This document shows, piece after piece, positions 41,501-51,056 of a stretch of DNA of 64,000 nucleotides. A model generated the notes under the pieces. That model made no database searches and had not been told where the DNA came from. It worked only from the letters and a program-made list of their open reading frames with translations. How positions within the stretch are numbered: the stretch's first letter is position 1; the number at the start of each line of letters is the position of its first letter. The position numbers were made by a program, and so were the translations under genes. This DNA is from Streptomyces sp. JH34 (GTDB lineage Bacteria; Actinomycetota; Actinomycetes; Streptomycetales; Streptomycetaceae): assembly GCF_029428875.1 (NCBI RefSeq), contig NZ_JAJSOO010000001.1, positions 1,674,001 through 1,738,000 on the forward strand, in the 5' to 3' direction.

Positions 41501-43576
41501 TCAGCCGGTGGTGACCGCGGTGTCGTCGATCATGAAGCTGGTGGCCGCGGAGGAGTCCTCGGTACCGGTGAACTTGATCGTGACCGTCTTGCCCTTGAAC
41601 GCCGACAGGTCGAGCGTGCGCTGGGTGTAGCCGCCCGGCGTGGCGTTGGAGTACGTCGCGAGGGTGGTGGTGCTGGTGCCGTTGACGACCTGTGCCTTCA
41701 GCGTGTCGTACGGCGTGGTCCCCGACTCACTGGTGTCGATCGCCAGGAAGAAGCTGAGCTTGGGTGCCGCGGCGGTGGCCGGGACGGTCACCGACTGGGA
41801 CAGGGTGTCGGTGTGCGCGCTGCCGTACCCGTCCAGCCAGGCGTAGTACGAGCCGGAGTGCGGGGTGCCGGAGGCGTCGTTGGTGATCACGCCGGAGCTT
41901 GCGGTCCAGTTGACCGCGCCGGACTCGAAGCCCGCGTTGGAGAGCAGGTTGGAGCCGCTCGGCGGGGTGCCGCCGCCCCCGCAGGTGGTGGCGGTGGCGG
42001 CGACGGCGACGCCGCTCCACGCCTTCTCCACCGCGGCGCACTGGCTGCTGGTCGCGCCGTACAGGTCGGTCGCGGCCTTGATGCTCGCGGTACGGGCCTC
42101 GGGGTAGGTGGTGCCCGAGGTCATGTAGGTGGTGAGCGCGCGGTACCAGATCTTGCCCGCGGTGGCGTTGCCGAGGCCGGTCACCGTGCCGCCGTCACAG
42201 GTCGGGCTGTTGCCCCACTGGGAAGAGCCCGAGCCGACCGCCAGCAGGTAGAAGAAGTGGTTGCCCACACCCGAGGAGTAGTGCGGGTCGAGGTTCTTGG
42301 TGCCGGTGGTCCAGCAGCTCTGCGAGACACCGTCCTTCTTCGGGTCGTCCATGTACCGCAGCGGTGTGGAGCTGATCTTCTCGCCGATGAGGTAGTCGGG
42401 AGTGTCCACCGAGCTGTTGGCGTTGAACTCCACCAGGGTGCCGAAGATGTCGCTGGTCGACTCGTTCAGGCCGCCCGCGTCGCCGAAGTAGTTCAGGTTG
42501 GCGGTGGCGGAGGTGACACCGTGGCTCATCTCGTGGCCCGCGACGTCGAGCTCGGTGAACGGCTTGTCGCCGGGGGCACCGTCGCCGTAGATCATGCTGA
42601 AGCTGGTGTCGTCCCAGCCGGCGTTGGCGTAGTTGTTGCCGTAGTGCACGAACGAACGGGCGCCGACCCCATCGTTCTTGATGCCGCTGCGGCCGTGCAC
42701 GTTCTTGTAGTAGTCCCAGGTCGCCTGGATGCCGAAGTGGGCGTCGGCCGCGACGGTGGCGCGGTCGCTGAGCGTGCCATTGCCCCACACGTTGTCGGTG
42801 TCGGTGAACGCCTTGCCCCAGCCGGCAGGCGGGCTGTCGTTGGTCGCGGTCAGGTTCTGCGCGTCCCTGGTCTCGCCGTTGCCCCGGGTGGCGTCCTTGA
42901 GCTGGTAGCCGCCGGAGACCGCGGTGGTCGTCAGCGGGACGTCGCCCACCTGGTAGCCGTGGCCGGTGCCGTCCGCGGTGTGGAAGTCGTTCCACGTCTG
43001 CCCGACCTTGCCGGTCAGGGCGTCCACCAGCACGTTGAAGTGGCTGGGCGACTGGTCGGGGGCTATGCCGTCGACGGTCACCTGCCACGCCAGCCGCGGG
43101 GTGCCGGAGAGAGCGTTCACCACCAGCTTGCTGGTCGTCCCGGCGCGCTTGCCCTGGAACTTCTTCTGCGCCAGGGTCTCCGCGTGCCGGGCGCCGACCT
43201 TGGGGGTCACCGGCAGGGAGAGACTGTCCTCGAGGGTCAGGGTGCTCTCGCGGAACGCCCCGCTGGGCGCGGAGTGCACGACGACGTCACCGCCCAGCAC
43301 GGGCAGGCCGCGGTACTCACGCGTCATGTGCACATGACGCGTGCCGTCCTTGTCGAGCTGTACCGAGGCTGACTTGAAGGTGTCGTCCGAGCTCGCCCGA
43401 ACGGCCGCGGGGTGGGCGGCGATCGAGTCGCGGGCGTCCTGGACGGCCTGGCTCCTGTCGGCCTTCGGCGGGTGAGGCCGAGCGGTGTCGGCAGCGGAGG
43501 CGGGGGATCCCGCGCCGGCTATCAGCAGGGCGCTGACGGCCAGCGAGATCGATGTGGCAAGAACAGTTCGCTTCAT
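41501..43576 (-). CDS. Secreted M4 metalloprotease with C-terminal beta-sandwich domain
   Basis: From the ATG at 43576 (MKRTVLATSISLAVSALL) the protein has 691 residues. A signal peptide (1-29), an FTP/PepSY-like propeptide and the M4 catalytic domain follow, with HEMSH (about 348-352), GGLNESTSD and the HYSSGVGNHFFYLL segment. After a Gly-rich linker (about residue 540) comes a beta-sandwich of about 130 residues (LLSNAGFESGAVNWTASSG, then FFLAIDTSESGTTPYDTL), likely a carbohydrate- or substrate-binding module. It is a secreted thermolysin-type protease. It is a paralogue of the protease at 35424-37088 but carries the extra module and is in opposite orientation. Confidence 0.95.
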   Translation of the reverse strand: MKRTVLATSISLAVSALLIAGAGSPASAADTARPHPPKADRSQAVQDARDSIAAHPAAVRASSDDTFKSASVQLDKDGTRHVHMTREYRGLPVLGGDVVVHSAPSGAFRESTLTLEDSLSLPVTPKVGARHAETLAQKKFQGKRAGTTSKLVVNALSGTPRLAWQVTVDGIAPDQSPSHFNVLVDALTGKVGQTWNDFHTADGTGHGYQVGDVPLTTTAVSGGYQLKDATRGNGETRDAQNLTATNDSPPAGWGKAFTDTDNVWGNGTLSDRATVAADAHFGIQATWDYYKNVHGRSGIKNDGVGARSFVHYGNNYANAGWDDTSFSMIYGDGAPGDKPFTELDVAGHEMSHGVTSATANLNYFGDAGGLNESTSDIFGTLVEFNANSSVDTPDYLIGEKISSTPLRYMDDPKKDGVSQSCWTTGTKNLDPHYSSGVGNHFFYLLAVGSGSSQWGNSPTCDGGTVTGLGNATAGKIWYRALTTYMTSGTTYPEARTASIKAATDLYGATSSQCAAVEKAWSGVAVAATATTCGGGGTPPSGSNLLSNAGFESGAVNWTASSGVITNDASGTPHSGSYYAWLDGYGSAHTDTLSQSVTVPATAAAPKLSFFLAIDTSESGTTPYDTLKAQVVNGTSTTTLATYSNATPGGYTQRTLDLSAFKGKTVTIKFTGTEDSSAATSFMIDDTAVTTG

Positions 43577-43857
43577 GGGCCGGGATCGTTGCCGCCGCCG
43601 GGAGCCCGGGTCAACGAACGCCAACTCTGTTTAATTACGGGCACTGTGAAGAGGCCCGTGTCCGGCTCCTCCCCCGGTCACGGCTCTGGCGCGCGCTCAG
43701 GTTTGGTCAAAACTGTTCACAGACTGTCCAACGTAACGGCGATATCCAGCCTGCCCATGGCTAACCTGTGGATCTATTTCATCCCCCACGAGAACGCTGT
43801 CACAGGCAGCGCCCCCATCCCCAGGCACGCGACGTCGGTGCAGGAGGCGAGAGACCG

Positions 43858-44859
43858 GTGGACACCAGTGGCACGACACGGTTCGGGCGGACGGTCCAGA
43901 TCCCACGGCTCGCGGAGCTGAAGGCCGTGCGACCACGGGAGGGAGCGGGCGACCTCCTCGACGTACTCCGCACCGGCCCCTTCGAGGCCGCCCTGGACTC
44001 CGCCGTCCGGGCCAGCGGGCTCAGCCTCGAACGCATCCAGCACCGGCTCGCCGAGCGCGGCGTGGAGATCAGCGTCACCACGCTCAGCTACTGGAGGCGC
44101 GGCCGCAGCCGCCCCGAACGGCCGCAGTCCCGGCAGGCGGTCCGACTCCTGGAGGAGCTGCTGGACATCCCCACCGACGGCCTGGTCTCACTCCTGGGCC
44201 CGCGCCGCCCCCGTGGCCGGTGGGTCAACCGTGACTCCGAGGTGCTGGAGACCGAGCGCCTGTGGCGGGAGTTCGGCAGCCTCCCCGAGCTGCTGGCCGA
44301 GCTGGGCAGCACGGACGACGGCCTGCTCCGGGTAGCCGCCCACGACAGCTACGAGCTCGACGCGCAGGGCGCCGGAATCCGGCTGACCACCCGTCTGACG
44401 CTCAAGGCGACCCGGGACCGGGTGGACCGCTGTGTGGTGGTCCTCCGGGGCGAGGACCCGGACAGAGCGCTGCCTGAGTTCACCGGCGTACACAACGCCC
44501 GCCTGGGCCGACTGCGTTCGGACCGCAGTGTGCCGCTGGTGGTCGCCGAACTGTTCCTGGACCGGACGCTCTCCGAGGGCGGGACCACGCTGGTCGAGTA
44601 CACCCTGCGGTTCCCGAAGAACGGCCGCCGCGCCGAGGAGTGCGGACGGGGGTTCCACGCACCGGCACTCCTCTACACCCTGGAGGTCGCCTTCCACCCG
44701 GACGCGGTACCCGTGCGCTGCCTGCGCTGCTCCAGCACCGCGGTGACCGGGATACCGCTGTCCGCGGAACCGGTGTGGATCAGCGCGGCCGGACGGGTCC
44801 ACGCGGTCTTCGAGAACCCGGGTCCCGGCTTCCGTGCGCTGCGCTGGGAGTGGCGGTGA
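43858..44859 (+). CDS. XRE-like helix-turn-helix protein of unknown target
   Basis: The GTG at 43858 with AGGAGG ten bases upstream gives 333 residues. Residues about 35-85 contain a helix-turn-helix-like segment (ALDSAVRASGLSLERIQHRL, then EISVTTLSYWRRGRSRPERP), which reads like an XRE-type recogniser for non-canonical DNA. The rest is mixed alpha/beta with a beta-rich C-terminal part and a CLRC pair, without a family I recognise. Similar proteins are common in Streptomyces as single-gene regulators. It diverges from the secreted M4 protease gene across 281 bases, which may be its target by position. Confidence 0.78.
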   Translation: MDTSGTTRFGRTVQIPRLAELKAVRPREGAGDLLDVLRTGPFEAALDSAVRASGLSLERIQHRLAERGVEISVTTLSYWRRGRSRPERPQSRQAVRLLEELLDIPTDGLVSLLGPRRPRGRWVNRDSEVLETERLWREFGSLPELLAELGSTDDGLLRVAAHDSYELDAQGAGIRLTTRLTLKATRDRVDRCVVVLRGEDPDRALPEFTGVHNARLGRLRSDRSVPLVVAELFLDRTLSEGGTTLVEYTLRFPKNGRRAEECGRGFHAPALLYTLEVAFHPDAVPVRCLRCSSTAVTGIPLSAEPVWISAAGRVHAVFENPGPGFRALRWEWR

Positions 44860-45051
44860 AGTCCCGGTCGGCCGGCCGCTTCCGCTCGCCGCCGGCGTGT
44901 CCCCGGTCGTCCGCAGCAGGTGGGCGCGCACCGCACGTTCCCGTTGCCCGGTGAGAGGGTCCTGGTCCAGTCCGTGGCGCCGGCTGAGGCCGTCGAGCAG
45001 CGGGAGGGGCGCCGACCAGGTCACTTCCCCGGAAGCCGACAACGCCCGTGA

Positions 45052-45927
45052 TCAATGCGTCCGGCGCCTCTCCGACGAGTCGCCCGGGCGATCTGCCGTG
45101 ACCAGCCACGATGTGCTGCGCAGCCGGACCGTGCCGTCCGCCGCCTCGTGGTCGCGCAGATGTTCCGTCAGGGTGCGGCGGGCTCCGGCCCGTGCAGCCG
45201 CGTCGGCCTGCTCCATCAGGTGTCGACCGGGGCCCGTTCCCAGCAGGAATTCCGCCGCGTCCTCGGCTCCACGTCCCCATGCCCCGTAGGCCTGCGCCTC
45301 GGTGATGGTGATGCCGGTGAATTCAGCCGCGGCGAGGACGTCACGGATGTGGTCCGGGGCGGCCAGGGAGAACATGCCGGGCAGCCCCGACCTCCCGAAG
45401 TCGCCGACCGGCAGGAAGTCGCGCAGTGACGCCAGCGCCGCCACCCAGCCGTTGAGCATGGCATCGGCCGGGCAGACGAACGCCAGGCGCCCGCCGGGCC
45501 GCAGTGCCCGGCCGACGCTGCGGAAGGCTGCTACGGGGTCGGCGAAGAACATCACCCCGTAGCGGCTGATGGCCGCGTCGAACGCGCCGGCTTCGAAGGG
45601 GTACACCTGCGCGTCGCCCTGCGTGAAGGAGACGTTGGTGACGCCGTCCTGCTCCGCGCGGGCCCGCGCCTCAGCCAGCATGGGGCCGGACAGGTCGAGG
45701 CCCAGCGCGCTCCCTCGGGGTGCCCGGACCGCGGCGAGGCGCGTGGTCTGGCCGGAGCCGCAGCCGAGGTCGAGGGTCCGATGAGTCGCGGTTAGCGCGG
45801 CGGCTTCGAGCAGCGGTTCGTTGAACCCCTCGTTCACGGCGTTCCAGCGGCCCTCGTTGCGTGCCCAGTGGGCACCTTCGGGACCGTTCCACGCCTTTGC
45901 CTGCTCGATGTTGACGACGTCTGACAC
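45052..45927 (-). CDS. Class I SAM-dependent methyltransferase (UbiE-like)
   Basis: The GTG at 45927 has AGGAGG six bases upstream and gives 291 residues. The Rossmann methyltransferase motifs are plain: motif I LDLGCGSGQTTRLAAV, the acidic residue in ALGLDLSGPMLAEA, and FTQGDAQVYPFEAGAFD. The later part is of the Methyltransf_25/UbiE type. It methylates a small molecule, but the acceptor is not known. It is divergent from a TetR gene, with two perfect palindromes between them, and therefore probably controlled by that repressor. Confidence 0.94.
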   Translation of the reverse strand: MSDVVNIEQAKAWNGPEGAHWARNEGRWNAVNEGFNEPLLEAAALTATHRTLDLGCGSGQTTRLAAVRAPRGSALGLDLSGPMLAEARARAEQDGVTNVSFTQGDAQVYPFEAGAFDAAISRYGVMFFADPVAAFRSVGRALRPGGRLAFVCPADAMLNGWVAALASLRDFLPVGDFGRSGLPGMFSLAAPDHIRDVLAAAEFTGITITEAQAYGAWGRGAEDAAEFLLGTGPGRHLMEQADAAARAGARRTLTEHLRDHEAADGTVRLRSTSWLVTADRPGDSSERRRTH

Positions 45928-45957
45928 GGGCGCCTCCTGAGGCGGGACAACGGAGAA

Positions 45958-45971
45958 TGGGCGTGCGCCCA
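45958..45971. promoter_or_regulatory. Palindrome TGGGCG-TG-CGCCCA
   Basis: This perfect palindrome is one of two in the divergent gap between the methyltransferase and TetR genes. The centres are 21 bases apart, i.e. on the same DNA face. Confidence 0.82.
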
Positions 45972-45978
45972 AACTGTA

Positions 45979-45992
45979 TGGGCGCGTGCCCA
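45979..45992. promoter_or_regulatory. Palindrome TGGGC-GCGT-GCCCA
   Basis: The second half-site pair of the probable TetR operator, close to the TetR start. Confidence 0.82.
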
Positions 45993-46066
45993 AATGGGCA
46001 ATCCCCCGCTACCATCAGCGGGGTTGTGCCCCTTGGGGCGATGGCGGCAGAACGGAAGAGAGGCAC

Positions 46067-46651
46067 ATGTCACCGCGCGGAGTGGCGACGCCGGACGTGC
46101 GCGAGCGGCTGTTCGCGGCCGCCGAGCGTGTCGTGGAGAGGGACGGCCCCGGCGCGCTCACCAGTCGGTCCGTCACCACCGAGGCGGGCTGCGCCAAGGG
46201 GCTGCTGCACGCGCACTTCGCGGGGTTCGACGAGTTCGTGGCCGAGCTGTGCCTCGACCGGTTCGCACGGACGTCGACGAAGGCGCAGGAGCTGTCGGTA
46301 CTCGCCGGGCAGGGCACGGTGGCGCGGAACCTCGACGCTGTCGTCCTCGCACTGTTCGACTCAGGCGGCCCGGCCCTGTCAGGCCTGGCCATGACTCGCC
46401 CTGCCGCTGCGTTGCGCATCCGCACGGCCCTGCACGGCGGGGCACCGGGCTTCAACGCGATCCAGGAGGCCATCACCGTTTACCTGAAGGCCGAGCAGGG
46501 GCTCGGCAGGGTGGCGAAGACCGTCGACCCTCACACCGCCGCTCTCGCGATCGTCGGTACCGCTCACCATCTCCTGATGACCAGTTGGCCCGGCACACCT
46601 GACCCACGGTCCGCCATGACACGCCTGGTGGCCTCGTTGGTGCAGAGCTAG
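46067..46651 (+). CDS. TetR family repressor
   Basis: From the ATG at 46067 (AGAGG upstream) the protein has 194 residues. The N-terminal helix-turn-helix is of TetR type (VRERLFAAAERVVERDGPGA, then TTEAGCAKGLLHAHFAGFDE). The C-terminal domain is a TetR ligand domain of unknown specificity. It is divergent from the methyltransferase gene, and the two operator palindromes at 45958-45992 lie between them. Confidence 0.92.
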   Translation: MSPRGVATPDVRERLFAAAERVVERDGPGALTSRSVTTEAGCAKGLLHAHFAGFDEFVAELCLDRFARTSTKAQELSVLAGQGTVARNLDAVVLALFDSGGPALSGLAMTRPAAALRIRTALHGGAPGFNAIQEAITVYLKAEQGLGRVAKTVDPHTAALAIVGTAHHLLMTSWPGTPDPRSAMTRLVASLVQS

Positions 46652-46750
46652 GGACCGTCTGGCGAGTCAGGGACCGACTCGACGGGCCGGAGGAGCCGCC
46701 GCCCTGGTCTGCCGACTGGTGGAAGCGAGGACCGAGCCCACCAGCTCAAC

Positions 46751-47320
46751 GTGGTGACCTCGGCCCAAGCCGCCGATCAGATCGCGGAAAGTGTGAAGAG
46801 AATGTGGATCGAGCGAATCACCGAGGCCACGCACTGGGAGCCGGCCCGGCTGGAAATTGCCTGGAAAACCGTTGAGGAGGAGCTCGGCACGGCACTGCCC
46901 GAGGACTACAAACTGCTTGCCAGTACGTTCGGCAAAGGAGAGTTCTCGGAGTTCTTGCGCATTTTCACCGTCGATGCCACGAGGCAGTTCGATCTGATCA
47001 GGATCTGGAAGAAGTTCCTCGACGGCGGCCCGGAGAGCGGGCCCGACCCCGCCTTCAGCCCCTACCGGACGTACCGCCATGACCAGCGCGGTCTCATCCC
47101 CTGGGCGTTCGGCGAGATGCGGTGCAGCTACTTCTGGCTGGCATCCGCCGAGGAGGATCCGGCGAACTGGCCAATTGTGACGCGGGGCGACCCGTATCCC
47201 TGGAAAGAAGTGAATATGTCCACAGGCGAGTTCGTCTACCGCGTACTGACGGATCCTGAGTTCGCGCCGTTCTCGATCGCGAGGCTGATGCCGGAGCCTG
47301 ACTTCTACCCGATCGATTGA
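46751..47320 (+). CDS. SMI1/KNR4 (SUKH) family protein
   Basis: The protein has up to 189 residues from the GTG at 46751; the ATG at 46802 is an alternative. It has the SUKH pattern (ARLEIAWKTVEEELGTALPE, DYKLLASTFGKGEFSE, then LIPWAFGEMRCSYFWLA). SUKH proteins include many immunity proteins against contact-dependent or secreted toxins. No toxin gene is adjacent, so it may be an orphan immunity gene. The sequence is lower in GC than the neighbours, consistent with recent acquisition. Confidence 0.85.
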   Translation: MVTSAQAADQIAESVKRMWIERITEATHWEPARLEIAWKTVEEELGTALPEDYKLLASTFGKGEFSEFLRIFTVDATRQFDLIRIWKKFLDGGPESGPDPAFSPYRTYRHDQRGLIPWAFGEMRCSYFWLASAEEDPANWPIVTRGDPYPWKEVNMSTGEFVYRVLTDPEFAPFSIARLMPEPDFYPID

Positions 47321-47407
47321 GCCGGATGGGGGCCGATTGCGCCGCCAGGAGAGTGCCGAAGGCTTGCACCGTATGCGGAAGTTCCGCGACGCGTCGGCGA
47401 CAGCACC

Positions 47408-48940
47408 TCAGATGCCGCGGGGAGGCAGCGGCCGCAGAGCTGGGCCCTGGAGGACCTCGCCAGCGATGTTGAACCGCGAACCATGGCACGGGCATTCCCA
47501 AGCGGTCTCGGCCTCGTTGAAGGCGACCAGGCACCCCAGATGTGTACAGCGCGCGGACACGGCGTGGGCTGTACCGTCCTCATCCCGGTAGACGGCGCAG
47601 CGCCGTCCCTCGATTCGTACGACCGCTCCTGAACCGGGAGCGATCTCGGCGACCGAGTCGACGTGAGTGGTCTTCAACCTGTCGCCCACCAAATGCCTGG
47701 CGACCTCGGCCTGCTGTTTCAGCAGCGTCGCGCCTTCCCGGAGGGTGGGCCACAGACGACGCGGGTCGTAGAGACCGGCCCAGTCGGGAACGGCACCCGT
47801 GAGGGTGGCGGCCAGCAACTGTCCGGCCATGGCGCCGCCGCTCATGCCCCAGCCGCCGAATCCCGTCGCGACGTACACGTGGCGGGCGCCCGGATGGAAG
47901 GGGCCCACCAGCGGTACGCCGTCGCTCGCATCGTTGTCCTGGGCCGCCCATCGGTAGGCAGTGGCGCCGACCCGGAAGTGCTCGTGCATCCACGCGTCCA
48001 ATTTCTTGAACCGTTCGCCGGCATCGCCCGTACCGGGCGTGAAACTCTCCCCCGTGACGATGAGCAGCCGCTGCTCCGCGTCGAGGGGAGCGGTACGTAC
48101 CGATCGCTTGCCCATGTCGTTCGTGATGTACATGTGCTCGGGGGCCCCGGCAGCGGGCATAGGCGCGGCGACAACCAGTTCGCGGCGTGGGGACAGGCGC
48201 GCGAACTGCAGAGCGCGGTCGAAGACCGGGTAGTGCGTCGCGACGACGACGTCCCGCGCGGTGATTTTCGTTCCCCGCTCGGTCGTCACGGTGCACGGAC
48301 TGCCTTCGCTGAGGCCGGTCACACGGGTTCGTTCGTGGATGACACCGCCTCGCGCGGTGATGTTCTCCGCGAGTGCCAGAAGGTACTTGCGCGGGTGGAA
48401 CTGTGCCTGGTGCGCGACGCGCACTGCTGCGGCCACCGGGAACGGCAGGTCGGTCTCCGTCACGAAGTCGGTGTCGAGGCCTGCTTCCGCGGCTGCTGCG
48501 GCTTCAGCCTCGAACGTGGCACGTTCGCCGGGGTCCGTGGTGAAGGTCAGAGCTGACGCGGGCTCGAGGTCACACTCGATGCCGAGCTCAGCCGAGACGG
48601 ATGCGACGCGCTGGACCGCCGCTTGTTGCGAACGGGCGTACTGACGCGCCCCCTCGCTCCCTCGCGTGCGGCGGAGCCGGTCGTAGACGAGGGAATGCGC
48701 AGCGGTGAGCTTCGCGGTCGTGTATCCGCTCACGCCCGCGGCCACGCGGTCCGCTTCCAGTACGACCACGTGCCGTCCGGCTTCGGTCAGCTCCCAGGCC
48801 GTGCTCAGGCCTGCCATCCCGGCTCCGATCACGACGACATCCGTGGTGATCTCGTTTTCCGGCGGCGGCCAGGAAGTGCCTGGTGTCGTGGCCATCCAGT
48901 AGGACTCGGCCATTCCAGGGAGCGTGTCTCGTGTGGTCAT
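47408..48940 (-). CDS. FAD-dependent oxidoreductase with C-terminal Rieske domain
   Basis: The 510-residue protein has a DAO-type FAD domain (DVVVIGAGMAGLSTAWELTE at the dinucleotide site, then GYTTAKLTAAHSLVYDRL) and a C-terminal Rieske [2Fe-2S] domain from about residue 435. The iron ligands are CTHLGC and CPCHG. In such fusions the Rieske cluster feeds electrons to or from the flavin site; the family is widespread but the substrate is mostly unknown. The ATG at 48940 starts with MTTRDTLPG; an ATG nine codons later (MAESYW) is possible. No partner gene is adjacent. Confidence 0.93.
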   Translation of the reverse strand: MTTRDTLPGMAESYWMATTPGTSWPPPENEITTDVVVIGAGMAGLSTAWELTEAGRHVVVLEADRVAAGVSGYTTAKLTAAHSLVYDRLRRTRGSEGARQYARSQQAAVQRVASVSAELGIECDLEPASALTFTTDPGERATFEAEAAAAAEAGLDTDFVTETDLPFPVAAAVRVAHQAQFHPRKYLLALAENITARGGVIHERTRVTGLSEGSPCTVTTERGTKITARDVVVATHYPVFDRALQFARLSPRRELVVAAPMPAAGAPEHMYITNDMGKRSVRTAPLDAEQRLLIVTGESFTPGTGDAGERFKKLDAWMHEHFRVGATAYRWAAQDNDASDGVPLVGPFHPGARHVYVATGFGGWGMSGGAMAGQLLAATLTGAVPDWAGLYDPRRLWPTLREGATLLKQQAEVARHLVGDRLKTTHVDSVAEIAPGSGAVVRIEGRRCAVYRDEDGTAHAVSARCTHLGCLVAFNEAETAWECPCHGSRFNIAGEVLQGPALRPLPPRGI

Positions 48941-49237
48941 GGGCCACGTGTTCCCCCGGCGACCGGATGGAGACGGCGTGAACGGTTTCTTCCCCTGAGC
49001 GGCCCAGACATCCGTGGTCCTCCGGACACAGTCGGCGCAGGTCCGGGCACAGCCGGCGCAGGCGTCAGAGACTGTCGAGGATTTGCGGCGTCAGACATCC
49101 GATCAAGGTGTCGGTCTCCAGCGGCGTTCCATACCTCGGCCAGTTCCGCCCACGTGGGCGTCGTTCTGCCGGTTACGGAATCCCGGCAGGTCACCGTTGG
49201 CCCGGCGTCGATGCCGAGCATGGTCCGTGGCGCGTGC

Positions 49238-49564
49238 TCAGCGGCCCAATGCCTTGCTCAGCTGCTCCTTGTTCATGGACGAGCGTCCCTCGATGTTCTT
49301 CTTCTTGGCCTCCTCGTAGAGCTGGTCCCTGGTAGGTCCTCCGGGGCCGCTGTGGGAGCGCCGGCCGCCACGTCGAGAGGCGGATTCGGGGTCACGCGTG
49401 GAGGTCCTGCTCGCCGACTCCGACTCCCCTGAGCGGGCCCGCTCCTTGTTGACCGTGCGTGCGGCGATCTCCGCGGCCCGCTTCTCGGAGGTGCCGCGCT
49501 TCTCGGCGCCCTCCTTGATGTGCTCGTACTGGCGCTCACGCTTGGGACTCGATCCGGCGGGCAT
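49238..49564 (-). CDS. Small basic Rho-N-like / KGG-type protein
   Basis: From the ATG at 49564 (GGGGAGAGTGTC upstream) the protein has 108 residues and is highly charged. Its N-terminal half (RERQYEHIKEGAEKRGTSEK, RAAEIAARTVNKERARS) is a helical, Lys/Arg-rich segment found in small Streptomyces proteins annotated as plasmid-stabilisation-like, and the C-terminal part (PTRDQLYEEAKKKNIEGRS, then MNKEQLSKAL) is a Rho termination factor N-domain/SAP-like helix pair that can bind nucleic acid. It is probably a DNA- or RNA-binding accessory protein. Confidence 0.82.
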   Translation of the reverse strand: MPAGSSPKRERQYEHIKEGAEKRGTSEKRAAEIAARTVNKERARSGESESASRTSTRDPESASRRGGRRSHSGPGGPTRDQLYEEAKKKNIEGRSSMNKEQLSKALGR

Positions 49565-49981
49565 GACACTCTCCCCTTCTTGGGCAGCCGACAAGCCTCC
49601 CGACTTGCGGCACATGAACGGCTACCCCCATCACACGCGCAAAACCTGGCGCTCGCGATCCCAGAGGGCACCACTCGCGGCACAACCGGCCACCGGGCGT
49701 CCGACGCGATGAGCCGATCGGGCTACGACGTCAGCTGTGCATCCGCGGGACGGTGCGTGAGCCGGAGTGGAATCGCCGGCCCTCGGGGCTCGTACACGGA
49801 CCGTCCGCACTCGGCCGGCCGGGACTGCACGGCGAAGCCTCGGGTGTCGGGTCGGGACCTCGAGCCCTCGCCGAGGCCTTTGAGCAGCGTCGAAGCTGCG
49901 GGGGCCCGCGGTGGACGTAGGCCTTGAGCCGGGAGGACGGGTAAGCCGGTGGGAGTGGTGCGCGGCGGGTGCCGCTGCTGC
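49565..49981. other. Intergenic region without recognisable content
   Basis: This 417-base gap lies between the small basic protein and the gene ending at 49982. I see no gene with start and ribosome site, no long hairpin and no repeat. Confidence 0.5.
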
Positions 49982-50731
49982 TCAGGTGCGGTTCTCGTCG
50001 GCGAGCCGCACCAGGACATCCAGGTCCGGGACGTCGAGCGCCGGTATCCGCAGCCAGGCGAACGGGAACCCGTTCGCACCGCCGGCGACCTCGTATTCCA
50101 CGCGGAGCATCGCACCCAGCTCGTCCTCGTCCTCGTGGAAGACGACGAAGCCGTAGCGGCATGAGGTGATGGTGTGCCAGGGAATCCTCTTACCGTCATG
50201 GCGCAGCCCGTCCGCCGTGGCGGTCAGTGGACCGAACTCCACCTGGCCGCCGGCCGCGAGCGTCGCCTTCGCCCTGGCGAGATGCAGCTCGGTCACCGGT
50301 GCGTTGACGCGTTGCATCATCGGCGCGATGACAGAGGGCGGCGAGGATGACAGCCGGCCGGTGCGGAACTCGGACTCCGGCGTGACGACGGGCGGGTCGG
50401 CCAGCAGTGAGTTCACGACCGTGCCGTCGGTGAACTCCAGCAGCAGTTCGTGCAGCCACTCCGTGATCATCACACCATCGGCCGCTTCGCCGTCCATGTC
50501 GTTGGCGTGCCACACATGGGCGACCTCCGACCACACGTAGGCGCGATGCTCATCGCCGTCGGTCAGCACCACCCCGTCGTCGTGCACGGCGAGCGTCACC
50601 GCCCTCCGTCCGCCGGGTCCGTCGATGTGCGCAGGCAGCGTCCCGCGTACCGACCCCGTCAAGCGCTCCCGCGTGCCCGTCATCGGCTCGTTCTTCTCCG
50701 GTGCGGACTTCTTTCGCCACCGACCGATCAT
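49982..50731 (-). CDS. Hypothetical protein with two PH-like halves
   Basis: From the ATG at 50731 (GGGGGAGAG upstream) the protein has 249 residues and no signal peptide or membrane helix. Two beta-rich halves are visible: residues about 35-95 (AVTLAVHDDGVVLTDGDEHR, then YVWSEVAHVWHAND) and about 170-230 (QVEFGPLTATADGLRHDGKR, then IPWHTITSCRYGFVVFHEDE). The repeat of 'strand-D-G-strand-W-x-E/T-I' suggests duplicated PH-like domains, as in several Streptomyces proteins of unknown role. The function is unknown. Confidence 0.7.
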   Translation of the reverse strand: MIGRWRKKSAPEKNEPMTGTRERLTGSVRGTLPAHIDGPGGRRAVTLAVHDDGVVLTDGDEHRAYVWSEVAHVWHANDMDGEAADGVMITEWLHELLLEFTDGTVVNSLLADPPVVTPESEFRTGRLSSSPPSVIAPMMQRVNAPVTELHLARAKATLAAGGQVEFGPLTATADGLRHDGKRIPWHTITSCRYGFVVFHEDEDELGAMLRVEYEVAGGANGFPFAWLRIPALDVPDLDVLVRLADENRT

Positions 50732-51056
50732 GAGCTCTCCCCCTGGTGCCGGCACACAACACCGGCGTTGCTCATCGGAGTTGACCGTTTCGCCCCCGCG
50801 ATCACACTATCCGCCGGACAGGATGCGGGGCCAGAGCATCACGACGCCGACCCTCGTGTTCGCCACTCCCTCCTCGACGCCGGGCACATCCGCGGCCGAC
50901 TCGACCACACCGCTCGAAACTCCTTACGGAGCGCCGCAGTTCACGTCATGACCAGCTCCGGCAGCGTCGATGAGATCGAAGCGCAGGAGATGGTGCCAGA
51001 GGTATCGTCATCGGCCAGAGGAGCACACGGGACCTCCCTCTCGTGAGGACGGACTG
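50732..51056. other. Divergent gap without recognisable content
   Basis: This 325-base gap lies between the PH-like protein gene and a small rightward gene. I found no hairpin, operator or small ORF with a ribosome site. Confidence 0.5.
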
